DNA of 64,000 nt from contig OX246749.1 in the NCBI GenBank assembly GCA_945910005.1, positions 18,571,809 through 18,635,808 on the forward strand. Direction: 5' to 3'. The position numbers and the translations under genes were made by a program. Positions 20,367 to 31,786 of this stretch are shown piece by piece (the stretch's first letter is position 1; every line of letters starts with the position of its first letter). This DNA comes from Isoperla grammatica (lineage: Eukaryota > Arthropoda > Insecta > Plecoptera > Perlodidae). Under the pieces are notes generated by a model, which saw only the letters and a program-made list of their open reading frames with translations, was not told where the DNA came from and ran no database searches.

Positions 20367-21840
20367 TTGTGTGGTTATTTTATCAAGTGTATTACGTGAT
20401 ATTTTTAAGTTAATATTCCTATGTTTTGGAATTTTATTTTGGTAAAAATATGTTTTATTTATGATATAAATGTGAATTAAAAAAAGAAATAACAATAATA
20501 ATTATATTGTGTGATTATTTTATCAAGTGCATTACATGATATTTTTAAGTTAATATTCCTATGTTTCTCTTAAATGTTTTGGAATTTAGTTTCGTAAAAA
20601 TATGAATTTAAAACGTAGAATAGAATAAAAATAATATTGTGTGGATATTATATCAAGTGTATTTTTAAGTTAATTGTTTAGCTCTCAAATGTTTTGGAAT
20701 TAGTTTGATATAAATGTGAATTTAAAAAACGTAGAAGAATAAAATAAAAATGATTTGAATATTGTCTTGTTCTTTTCCCCCTATCCTTAATTTGTCACCA
20801 CATTTTTTTGGTTTTGTTCGGAGATAGTAACGGCACTTCTTATAATATTTTAAGAAATGGACTGTCCCGTATTTTCTTCTTTTTTTCAAAATAAACCTTT
20901 TAGTATGTGCTGTGGGACCATATAGGAGTGGGTGCAGATAACACGTAGGCGTTTGTCGTATTATTTGCAATAGATGAAAGGATGATGAATGATTTAGGAG
21001 TGGGTACAAATAACATGTAGGCTTTTTTTTTTTTTCTAGCTAAATGTATTTATTTACCATTTTTATATCACTCACACCATAAATATAATATAAACATAGG
21101 TCGCATACATATACATCAAAAGAATAAGTATGTGCAGTGGGACCTTAGGAGTGGGTTCAAAGTAACTCGTAGGCATTTGCAGTATATTTTATTATATGCA
21201 ATACAAGAAGTGGGTACAAATAACACGTAGACTTTTTATTTTCTAGCTAAAATGTAATTATAATTAAACAATTTGATATGAACATTTAAGTAGACATTAA
21301 TTTTTATATTGCAACTTAGATATTGCTTACATAATTAATCTTAATGTGTACTCATTTATTTTAAACTAAAACATATATTTACAATACAAAACAATATTTT
21401 ATTTGATATGAACATTTAAATAGACATTAATTTTTATATTGCGACTTAGATATCGCTTACATCGTAGGTCCCGTACATAATTAATCTTAATGTGTACTCA
21501 TTTATTTTAAACTAAAACATATATTTACAATACAAAACAGTATTTTATTTGATATGAACATTTAAGTAGACATTAATTTTTATATTGCGACTTAGATATC
21601 GCTTACATAATTAATCTTAATGTGTAATCACTTATTTTAAACGTATATTTACAATACAAAACAATATTTTACAATATTATACAATTTGATCGGTCATAGC
21701 GTTCACCGTGATAGGCGGGAGAGGTCGACATTGTGTTCAGTTATATTTGCGACAGTATTGCCTATTTGTTGCTCTCACGCCCAAAGTTCATTATCGCCCG
21801 TCTATAACGAGCTTTGAGTTTGAGAGTGAAGTTGAAAGGC
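20161..21840. repeat. AT-rich convergence zone with tandem repeats
   Basis: About 1.7 kb between converging genes, without a coding frame I would trust. Four diverged ~150-bp direct repeats centred on AAGTTAATATTCCTATG lie at about 20210-20740; four ~100-bp copies of AGGAGTGGGTACAAATAACA at about 20920-21240; and three ~140-bp copies of GATATGAACATTTAAGTAGA at about 21270-21660. It also has TAATAATAA microsatellites. Both transcript sets must terminate here. Confidence 0.85.
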
Positions 21841-24800
21841 CTATTCTTTGTATCCAAATGGGACAGTGTCAAAATCACCTACGCGTCTGCGTTTGGTGAC
21901 GTTGGTACGATAGACTTTGCTCTCTGCTCTACTAGCAACTTGGCAGAAGCCTGTCCTGAATATTTTATTAGGATATTCAATTATGTTTGGAGGGGCATTA
22001 TTCACAACCATAGACTTTAATACATCAAAATTTAGTTGCTCCCTGTTTCCGAAATTTGCTGTGAGCCCTTTACATTTACAGATGTATGTATTACCACCGT
22101 CGGGTTTTCGTACGCTGAGGGCATACGATTTGGGGCCACCACTAACAAACGTGTCAATGTATGCACCCTCTCCATACTCTGTCATTTCATCGGTCATTTC
22201 TCCTAGGTAATCACCTGTTGGAGGACACCACTCGCCTGGTAGTTGGGTGAAGATGACGCTATCAGTGTCAAAATAAAGCACTCTTCGACCCAACGCTTCT
22301 AAGTATGAATAGAGCTTCAAGCGAGCGTGTGAAGTGGTGAAAGCTGCATGTGCCACGCTGGTGTTTGGCGAGGGTTTCAAACACTCTTCGCGACTTTCGT
22401 ACGCGACGTACATGAGGTTTTCACTGACCGGTAAACATGAGTGAACCTTGATAGTTGGACTTGTTAGCATGTTTGCAAGTTGGTTGTAGGTGGACACGAG
22501 TTCCGTACGAGTCAGATTCTCACTCATACCCATACGTCCACATAGATAATTTAGACAGTTCTTCCCCACTGCGCGTAAATTCTTATTAACGCGTATGTTG
22601 TCTTTGTTTAAGGCTACACCCTCGCGCTCAAAAAATTGCTTTAAATATTCATCTTTAAGTTGATCTGTCTTACACCAAGAAGGCCAGCCACTGGCCTCTT
22701 GCTTTATTTTCAAAAATGCATTTATGTTTTGAGCGTAAACCCCACCGCTTTTGGTTAGCGGATCGTACTGCACGACTTTGTACTGGTATATCTCGTACAC
22801 ACGTGTAACGCGATATCCCAACTCCACAGCCTTGCGCAACTCGTCCGCAGTCCAAACACCGGTAAGTTCGCGCTCATGGGGCCGGTGCATGCATTCTACC
22901 TGAGACGCCTCCTCCGCACAGCGACGACAAAGAACAAACATAAGCTTTTTGTTCATTTTCGTCGGTAGCAGTGGGTGAAAGAGCGTCTGATGTGGGAGGA
23001 CAGTACACTTAACAAACCCTTCAACGCCGTACAAGTCATATGCAGGACCGTATCCAATGAGTTCGGCACACTTGAACCCTATATAGAGTATTGGATGTCC
23101 GACTGGATACTTTCCATATTTATTGCACCAAGGATACAAACTGCACACGTCTAAATACCGTATAACTTCGCCAACATCATTATTGACTTTACAATAAAGA
23201 CGTATGCAGTTTGTTCGGCCGCCGTGAAATCCGTCACGTAAACATAAAGGTGCTTCATTTGCAAGGTGGTGCGTTTTTTAAAAGTTGACGAGCTCTGGCG
23301 TGTTCCTCTTTAACTCTTCAAACTTGCACCCCCACATGCTGATAACTCGGCAGCCTTTACGTTCTAGATAGGATCGCTTTGAGAGAGTGTTGTAATACCT
23401 TTGGCCCATTGTTTCATCGGAGTGTGAGTAGATACGGTCATCCTGGTTTGGGAAGCAAACTAAACATCCGTGGAAAAAACACCCATTGAATTCGAGTATT
23501 ACATCCACGCCTGTTTCGTCTACGTAATGCCCATCTACTCGCTTTCCATGAACAACGACTTCGCGACCATTATAAGCGTGAGCGATTGCTACGCCGCGTT
23601 GATGCGCTTCCCACTCGAGCCACATCACCGCAGCGTGTGACTGTTTGTCCGACATACGATATCCACCAGGAGGGATGACACCAATAGTATCTTCCTCGAG
23701 GTATTTCCGTCTAAAAGTCAACATGCATGCGCTCGCGATTGTAATGCACTCGCCAAAGGGGTCTACGCCGTTAGCTTCAATGAAATCCTTTCTAAATTTA
23801 AGACAAGCTTGTCTTAAAATCGTGACGTCGTTGGAGCAATATTTTCTAATTTCTTGTTTGAAATCAAAAAATGTTCCTTCAACACGGTGCCTGGCGCATT
23901 CCTCTTGGTGCCACAACATGAACTTGGCCCTCTCACTGACTGACATTGTTTCGGGGGCGTAATAGCTCACGTCGGGCATAACCCCTACATAATCAAAATT
24001 TTCTTCTTTATTAAAAAAGTGGGGAAAGTAACCTTTCTCTTTAACTGTTAGGCCTAACGCACTGGGCAGTTTTGCTAATCCCATTTGTAAAAAATTTAGG
24101 GAGTCAATAAAATGATAGTCTTCGATTTGTATAGACAATATACTCCTTTGCCTCATAATTAGCGAGGGCATCCATTGTTTTACCTCAACCATGTATCTGA
24201 GGATGAATTGTCCGTCATACCCTTTGAAATTGTGGGCGATGATGACAACTTTTTTAAAACCGGTGCGCTTTAGGGTGACAAATTCGATAAAGTCAGCAAT
24301 AGTATTCTCACCGCTGAATTCACGCTGTCTAATCCCGCATTGAAAGCAGAGTCCTGCTTCAACGTCAAAGCACGCCTTGCACGCTTGCTGGGTACTGCAC
24401 AGGTTGGGTACGTGTTCTTTACAATCTACCCTACCATTTAAACTTTTTGTTTGCGTGCACTCGAGATCGAAAAATATAAAGAGAATATTTGATTCTGTTT
24501 TTGGAGTTTTAGATGTCGGCATGTAACATTGATGCCGCACATTTTTCGAAATTGGAACATTTTTTGCGCAAGTCTTACAGAATTTCACATCACATTTGTG
24601 ATTATTTTTTAGCCCGTGAATTCTGTAAGGTGCGTTGCAATCGCAGCAAATTTTTTGGATGTCGCAAATGGACTTTGTGTTTCTCGAAAAGATTGTTTTC
24701 AAATGATTACTAAAACAATCGTCAGTTTTAAATTGCACGCTGCAATCTGCGCATTTAATTACTTTAAACGTGCCTTGTTTGTCTTTTGGTTCACGACAAC

Positions 24801-27800
24801 CAACACCCCAACATTTACCGCATACATCAGGACATCTATGCGATATTTGTACGTGATACCCTTTCATACATGGTCGGCAGTAAAATGGGTACCCAAAAGC
24901 ACGAGCTACGTTTGTGATTGGGGTGTAATGGCCCTCTTGAAAAATCAAGTCTATGTTTTTACGCGCGTTTTCTAATGTGCTCGGCACGCCCTTGAACATA
25001 GCATCACTGCCATTGCGCTCTGTGAACACAGTGATGGTATAATCGGTGAGGTGACGTTGGAATTTTCTGATGTGCTCAAGCATACCTCCATTAGATAAGT
25101 CAACGCCAGCATCCTCACACAGACGCACAGCGTTGTCTTTTTGGAGAGTGTTGGGTCTACTTATAAGCGCATCAAATAGTTCCTTGTTTCCGTCTGCGCG
25201 AGCTTTAGAAATAACAATGGCCCTCGCGAGGCAAAGAGTGTCCCTGTTGTCTATACTAACCAAAGAACGAGATCGTTTAACATAATCTGCCCACGATTTG
25301 GTCACTCGCCCATTTCCACTTGGAATACGCGTGTAACCAAATCTCGCCGTCAGAGGTCCGCTGGCGAGAAAGTCAGCATTGCTCTGAGCCACGAGGAACA
25401 CGTTGTTAAGTATAACTTCCCCGGACAGTTGATCAACTCGACGATACGTTAGTCCTATAGGCATTTCTGGACAGGCAATACTTGTAATTTCTAAGCCCAC
25501 CCTGTGGTGTGCCGGCGTATTCTCAGATACATACTCTACGAGCCGGTCAAATACGCCGGCGTACCAAGTTCGAGGGTGGACATTGTCCGGAACTTCGTGA
25601 ATTCTGAACACAATGTCCTTGTATAAAGTTTTGAAACGTTTATAATACCTGTCTCCCCTTTCAATGATGGTGAAGCCGCTCCCACCTCCGCCCCCGCCAC
25701 CATACATTGAAGTGCCGGCGCCACCTCCACCTCCGCCTCCAGTGCCCGGCGCGGTGCCTCCGGTACCCGGCGCGGTGCCTCCGCCTCCGGTACCCGACGC
25801 GGCGCCTCCACCTCCGGTACCCGGTGCGGCGCTCGGCCCTGCGCCGTCGGGCCCATCTCTGTCTCTCGACGGCTCGCGAGTTGGGTTGCGCCATCTCGGG
25901 CAGGGGGGGACGTAGGCCTCGTCGTCGTCGTCGTCCTCGTCACCACACCCGCCACGCTGGACGCAGTCAACGCACCCCTGGCAACACGTTTTGCAGTCGC
26001 AACACCTGGAGCACCTGTCTGTGCATTGCCTGCGACACCGTGCCAAACTGTGAAAAAAAAAATAATCAGTATTATTATTGTAATGCACGCACACCTGTTT
26101 ACCGTACTACAGCTGTATTTTTATTTATTTATTTTTTTATTTATTTTTTTATTTGTCTTGTTTTTATTATCAATTGTATATACTACGAATTGCAATTATT
26201 ATATTCACGCAGTTTGCAGTATTGTGAGTAGAGTCTGAATAAAAAAAAAAAATATTTGAAAACGTTAGTTTTACAAAATAATTATTAGTCTTAATTCTTA
26301 GTCTTTAAATAATAATTCAAACACTCACCGTACTGCAGCGGGCTCGATACACGACATCTGCGGTGGCGGGCGTTGCTTTTTCCGACGGGGCGCAGTGGCA
26401 TCGGCGGCGGCGTCGGCGTCGGCGTCGGCAGTGGCGTCGGCGTCGGTGGGGGTGGGGGAGGACGCCTTTCTCTTTACACCACCGCCTCTCATCACTCCAC
26501 CCTGAACGCTGAGAGTAGGCGCGTCTTCTATCGGCGAGATATCGAGCGCCATACTTTCATAACACTGTACAAGCGCGTTTTCGTATTCTATTAAGTAGTC
26601 TACACCGCCATCTACAAAGCTATTTGCTAAATATTGCAACTCAGACGCCTCGGCGGCGCCGAAGTAAGTACTAGTTGTAGGATCGGTTGCATATCGCGCA
26701 CAAACACCGTTGCACGGCCCGCATGTACCACGGAAAGGTTCGTACTGCGTGACGGACGGAACCGGGTTCGATTCCCACGCAGCGCGAACCTCTGACTCCC
26801 CGGCGTGTGCGGGCGGTGACGAGTACCCGTCGGCTTCCATGGCCGCTTCCGCGCATTGTATAGCATTTAGAAACCCCTCGCTGATAGGCGACCACACCAC
26901 TTCGTACGGCGTGCGGGGTGGAGTAACAAGGTCTACGATTTCAGATGATGCGGTGCGGCGGCGGCGCTGGTTGGGAGGAGATAGAGGAGTCGTCGCGGCG
27001 CGCTTACGACGCTCCAACATTTCACCCCAAGCAGGTCTGAATTTGTGCGGTCGGCGGGGGTCGGGACAACTCGTCTCGACGCTGTAACACGACAGAGAAT
27101 TACTTGTAACGCCATTGTAGTTGCTACATCAGATATGTACATTTATTAAAATATATAACACATTTTATGATATATAAAAATTATAACTAACCGAGGAGGA
27201 GTTTGCACGTCTTCTTCGTCGTCGGACGCGAAGCTCAATCGTCGCGCTGGCCCCAACTCTGGGCGGTAGATGATCTCCGGCCTAAACAAACATTATAATC
27301 TCTATTTACCTACACTTTTCCTTATTTAAATAATAACCACCATTCTAGAAGTGAATAGACAATTAATGCTGAACGTGTGATAAATTAATGCATCTTGGAT
27401 TCCCCCAGTAACACTTGCACTATGTTATACGCGTATGCATATATTATAAAATAATGTTCATACATAATATCCTATACGTCGATAGTAATGATTGGCTCGT
27501 ATTAAACTCACGTGTCAGGGATTATCTGCGCGCAGTAGAAGTCAGGCTCCGACGGTGTCGACGTCACGCTCCTTTGGATCGGACTGAGTATAATGGGTGA
27601 GAGGTCAAACATGTTGTCGTCAGACGGCGGCGGCGGCGGAGTGTCGACGCCATCTCCGTCGCCTATGGGGGTACTGTTGACATGTAGGGGCAGCTGATCG
27701 GGCCCAAACAAGTCGCGGAGCGCGTCTGTACCCCCATAGGCAGCTGGGAATAGGACGTCGTCGTCGTCCACCCACGCCAGCAGTTCGGCCAGCGAGGATT

Positions 27801-28281
27801 CCAAGGCCTCTCCCTCTGCCGTGCGTGGGATTCTAGTGGGGGAAAAAAAAACTATGTTTACCGATCCTATCTAGATTCGAATTCTACTAATTATATTATT
27901 ACGAATTTTGGGTCCCGTTCCACAACAACACTTAAATACCACATTTTATTGACATGAAAGGTAATTAGGACAAAGATCGGTTATCAATACGTGTTAATTG
28001 TATAGAAATATAAACGCGTAGAGTTGGACAATTTTTTTTTCTTGTCAGATCCATGTTCCGTCAACAGAAATATGTAAATAAACCCGCACCGTGGATAATT
28101 TAATAAAAAACATATTTATGAAACTTTATAAATTAAAGGAGGAAATAGATTTCTTTTTCAAATATCACAAGTATTTTATTTTAAACTCTTAGAAAAAAGT
28201 ACGTGACAAAACAACTTACCGCTCAAGTAGAAAGCTGCAAAAGCCCGACAACGGAGAAGGCGATCGTGAACCCGACGACAT
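21841..28281 (-). pseudogene. polB: Protein-primed DNA polymerase B, five exons, one internal stop
   Basis: Replicates the linear element by protein priming. Exons read on the minus strand: 28281-28220, 27832-27512, 27281-27192, 27081-26329 and 26047-21841. Each intron has GT and AG ends, and each junction splits a codon 2+1 consistently. Exons 1-4 encode about 408 mostly disordered residues (Pro-, Asp- and Ala-rich stretches). Exon 5 starts with a Cys-rich and Gly-rich segment, then the pPolB N-terminal region with zinc-finger-like Cys clusters. The exonuclease motifs follow (FFDLECT, NFKGYDGQF, YCSNDVTIL), then the polymerase motifs DVCSLYP and YFDTDS. TAA at 23278-23280 interrupts the frame between exonuclease and polymerase motif A; the frame continues unchanged on both sides. 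Unless read through, the product lacks the polymerase domain. Confidence 0.88.
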
Positions 28282-28337
28282 CTTCTTTCACTTTGTTAGA
28301 GCACACAACAGACACTGGAGAGAGCACTTTCTAGAAC

Positions 28338-28370
28338 TGTGATTTCTTACCGCTCGAACCCTCTTTAAAA
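28338..28370 (-). promoter_or_regulatory. polB promoter, TATA box split by piggyBac
   Basis: On the minus strand ACAGTT (A at 28338) is an initiator 57 nt before the polB ATG. TTTTAAAG begins 32 nt upstream of it at 28370, exactly at the piggyBac junction. The flank on the far side of piggyBac (31097-31106) reads CCTATTTAA on the minus strand, so the uninterrupted site was CTATTTAAAGAG, a TATA box containing the TTAA target. Confidence 0.7.
28365..28368. repeat. piggyBac TTAA duplication, left
   Basis: TTAA at 28365-28368, matched by TTAA at 31097-31100. On this side two extra A bases separate it from the CCCTTTCAA terminus. Confidence 0.8.
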
Positions 28371-31096
28371 CCCTTTCAATACTAACGGGACACATTTGTC
28401 CCAGTAGATGTTGGTAAAAGACTGCTGGGACAATGTGTCCCGTTTTTGTATTTGAAAACGCCGCCTTCAGTCTTTCAAGCTTTCGCGATCACGTATAGAT
28501 GGCAGCACTAGACGGCAAATCTTGCAACCACATGTTGCAGCTTGTTAGTGGAAGTGTCAACAAAGAAAGCAGCTAGTTTCTACAGATATTTCATGAAAAA
28601 TCAGGTAAATTTCTTACTTTATACACATATTTTGCCATAAACTCGTAAATAAAGTGGTTCTATTGTGTTATAATATACTTTAGTCAGGAATTTGAGACAT
28701 GCTATTCGTTTTTTATTCATCAATTAATCTCTGGGACAGTGGTGTCCCATTAGCCCTGTCGAATGGGATATCATGTCCCACTAGCCATGAATGCCTAGAA
28801 AGAATGGGACTTGCCAATATGTAATAGTAAGAATAAATATGAACAAATACGGCTTTTACTTGTAATTTGAGCGTATATTTCCCATAAATAAATAAAATTA
28901 GATTTGTTTGTATTTTTTTTTTATTATAGAATGCCAAAACGACTACGTCAAAGTGAAGTCCTAGAGGAATTAGATGAATGTGGATCATGCAGTGAGCTAT
29001 CTACTTCAACAGAGGGTGACTTTTCAAATGATGACGACCCTGATTATCAACAAGATCGAGACAAACAAGATTCGTCGTCCATGTCCAGTGATGATGACGA
29101 GGATCTTCAACCCCCTCAAGATGAAAATAGCAGTGATGATGACGAGGATCTTCAACCCCCTCAAGATGAGAATGGTGACGTTTTGCCTGTAGGCGATGGA
29201 AACATTATATGGTCCAAAGTAAGACACGATTTCACACCCAGAAAAATAATACCTCCTGAGAGGGATTGCGTCGTTATGGCTGACGTAAGTCGAGCATCAT
29301 CCGAGATGGATATATTCATGCAACTTTTCCCAAAAAGTCTGTTTATGTACATTTCACAATGTACAAATGAACGATTGAATATTTACAATGAAAATAAATC
29401 AAAAAATGTACCGAAAACTGACGTAGGTGAAATAATGATTGTTCTCGGTGTTTCTCTAATAATGTGCTACAACCGAGTGCCCGACTTCTCCTCATATTGG
29501 TCAATGAATAAGTCTTTGGGTAACGAGGCCATAAAGTCGGCTATAGCTAGAGACAGGTGCAAACTAGTATTGTCAAAGTTATACTTCAACAAACCAGAAA
29601 AACCGGAAAATTCAAGCAAAACCTACTACATGGACGAAGTTGTTGCCTGCCTGAAGCATACTTTTCAAAAGTGTAGAGAAGACAGCCCGAGACAAAGTAT
29701 TGATGAATCGATGACAAAATTCAAAGGGAGATCATCCTTGAAACAATACCTCCCACTAAAACCAACAAAACGAGGCATAAAAATGTGGCAGAGATGCGAC
29801 TCTAGAACAGGCTACACCTACGATATGAACATATACTGTGGGAGAGAAGATGGCGCAGTTGAGGGAACACTCGGAGAGAGGGTAGTATTCAAGTTGGCAG
29901 AGACAATCAAATTGCCAGATGTGGTACTGTGTTTTGATAGATTTTTCACGTCAGTAAAACTAATGGACACAATTGATTATCCCGCCGTGGGTACATGTAT
30001 AAGAACAAGGAAAAACACTCCAAAACTTGATGAAAAATTGAATCAAAGGGGTGATGCCGTGTTTGTAGCAAATCAGGCCGGCACAATTGCTCTCAAATGG
30101 CAAGACACAAAGGAAGTAATTGTTCTGACCAACTGCCATACCGATAGTATGGCTACAGCAAAAAGGAAATTGAAAGATGGTACTCGAACTGAAATTCCAT
30201 GCCCAGAAGCAATAGTATTCTATAACAAATTTATGGGAGGAGTTGATCGGGCAGACCAAATGGCAGGAGTATATGACCACGATAGAAAGTCAACAAAATG
30301 GTGGAAAAAGGTGTTTTTCAAGCTTCTGTTAGTTGCCACTGTAAATGCGTGGATTATCTCTAACGAGGTGAAGCACAAAGAAGAGTCATTCTTGAACTTC
30401 CTCGTAAATTTGTCAGAGGATATGGTTGCTAGAGGTAGAAGTACTGCCAGTAGGAAGAGAAAAAGGACAACTGGACGCCCTTCCCTAAGATCCAAGAACA
30501 TGACCAATGTAGGAGATCATCTTCCTATTGAGGGTAAAACAAGAAGAAGGTGCTCCAGATGCGCACTGAAGAAAGTAGAGAAGAGAACACTAACATTGTG
30601 TCAGATGTGTCAAGTTCCACTGTGTAAAAACTGCTTTACCCCTTATCATACGTGAGTAACACAATCATTAGAATGTAGGTGTGAGCCAATCAATAATCTT
30701 ACAAAACGAAAAGGAAATCTTCCAACTATATAGTTACTCAATGACTATTCTGTATCATATATTATAAAACTGAAGTTCTTATTATAATAAACATAACTCA
30801 CATCTCAAGTAATATTGTGTGATTTATTACAATACGATCAATAAAGACTCCAGTGTAATGAAAAATGAGTGTAATTTGAACTTTTTCAATAACCATGTTG
30901 TAATTATGAGTGACTACTGGGACAAATATATACCGATGATAATGACTAGTGGGACATATGTGCCCATATCAAAATTTTGGAAACAGGTCGAGAAAAAATT
31001 ACAATTTTTTTTTTAGGTGGTGTATGAATGTCCATATTGACGGCAATGTGTTTCACTTGTTTGAATCTTACAAATAACAAATCAGTCTTGAAAGGG
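28369..31096 (+). mobile_element. piggyBac transposon, about 2.73 kb
   Basis: The termini CCCTTTCAA(T/G)AC form short inverted repeats next to TTAA on both sides, the known piggyBac arrangement. It carries one intact transposase. Both subterminal regions contain repeated GGGACA...TGTCCC palindromes (28390-28441, 28731-28806, 30918-30963), likely transposase-binding sites by analogy. It is inserted in the upstream region of polB. Confidence 0.92.
28931..30655 (+). CDS. piggyBac transposase, intact, 574 aa
   Basis: DDD cut-and-paste transposase. Start chosen at MPKRLRQ (28931); the frame upstream is only a T-rich leader that ends in a possible splice acceptor. The N-terminus is acidic, with a direct duplication of a 15-residue block (DDDEDLQPPQDENSS). 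The catalytic Asp residues are D258 (DESMTKFKG), D336 (LCFDRFFTS) and D439 (GGVDRADQM). A Cys-rich zinc-binding domain at about 535-574 completes the protein. No disruption is visible, so it could still be active. Confidence 0.95.
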   Translation: MPKRLRQSEVLEELDECGSCSELSTSTEGDFSNDDDPDYQQDRDKQDSSSMSSDDDEDLQPPQDENSSDDDEDLQPPQDENGDVLPVGDGNIIWSKVRHDFTPRKIIPPERDCVVMADVSRASSEMDIFMQLFPKSLFMYISQCTNERLNIYNENKSKNVPKTDVGEIMIVLGVSLIMCYNRVPDFSSYWSMNKSLGNEAIKSAIARDRCKLVLSKLYFNKPEKPENSSKTYYMDEVVACLKHTFQKCREDSPRQSIDESMTKFKGRSSLKQYLPLKPTKRGIKMWQRCDSRTGYTYDMNIYCGREDGAVEGTLGERVVFKLAETIKLPDVVLCFDRFFTSVKLMDTIDYPAVGTCIRTRKNTPKLDEKLNQRGDAVFVANQAGTIALKWQDTKEVIVLTNCHTDSMATAKRKLKDGTRTEIPCPEAIVFYNKFMGGVDRADQMAGVYDHDRKSTKWWKKVFFKLLLVATVNAWIISNEVKHKEESFLNFLVNLSEDMVARGRSTASRKRKRTTGRPSLRSKNMTNVGDHLPIEGKTRRRCSRCALKKVEKRTLTLCQMCQVPLCKNCFTPYHT

Positions 31097-31100
31097 TTAA

Positions 31101-31786
31101 ATAGGGATAAACCGTCGTTGTTTTACTACAAAGTGCAGACTTATTCCGTTTTTAACCAATAGGGTAGAGATTTTTTCCTTATTGGAGTATCACTAACACC
31201 AATAGGAGATCACCAATTTTGTATTTTGGTGGTGGTGGTGGTGGTGGTGGGGGGTTAATCTTAGGGCTGCATCCGGTTTCCCTTCATATTATTAGTAAGA
31301 AGAAGAATACCTACCGACTTATTATTTTTTTTTTTTTTCTGTACTTATATTTGCTATTCCGTCACGCGGAGAAATAATTTTATAATTGAAAGTCACGCTT
31401 TTAACGTGTTGCAATTAACAACACAATAAAGATTCATTGTATTGGCACCCTCTGTAGTCAACGGCAGCCATCCCCACGAGGCTCCTCCTACCTGGAGGGT
31501 CTCAAAGACGCGCTCTTGTTTCCCACGCCCACAAGCTATGGAAACCCTCCAGAGTCGACCCACATGCTGAGGCGGCCATCATCCACGGACGTTTCCACTC
31601 ACCCCCCACCCATCTCCGTCTTCACAGCCATTATTTTTAAACATGGCTTCACGAAGAGTGGAAGAGGGTCCCAATTTCTCACGCTTCGTCTTACATACAT
31701 TTTTTTTTTGAGAAGTCCGCAGACCCGTCAAGTCAAAGCACACACTTATGATTTTCCCTTCCATTAAAAATCTGAGACGCAACACA
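31101..31786. other. Polinton right spacer and degenerate TIR subunits
   Basis: Between piggyBac and the right terminal repeat. Contains a GGT microsatellite at about 31227-31250, T runs, and from about 31520 diverged fragments of the terminal-repeat subunit (TTTCCCACGCCC, CCGTCAAGTCAAAGCACACA). No gene seen. Confidence 0.6.

Noticed and set aside
25536..25970. Overlapping Pro- and Arg-rich ORFs within polB exon 5
   Set aside because: They are shadow frames of the Gly-rich, GC-rich polymerase segment.
30819..31016. Small ORF behind the piggyBac transposase
   Set aside because: AT-rich, no similarity, and it overlaps the subterminal repeat region of the transposon.
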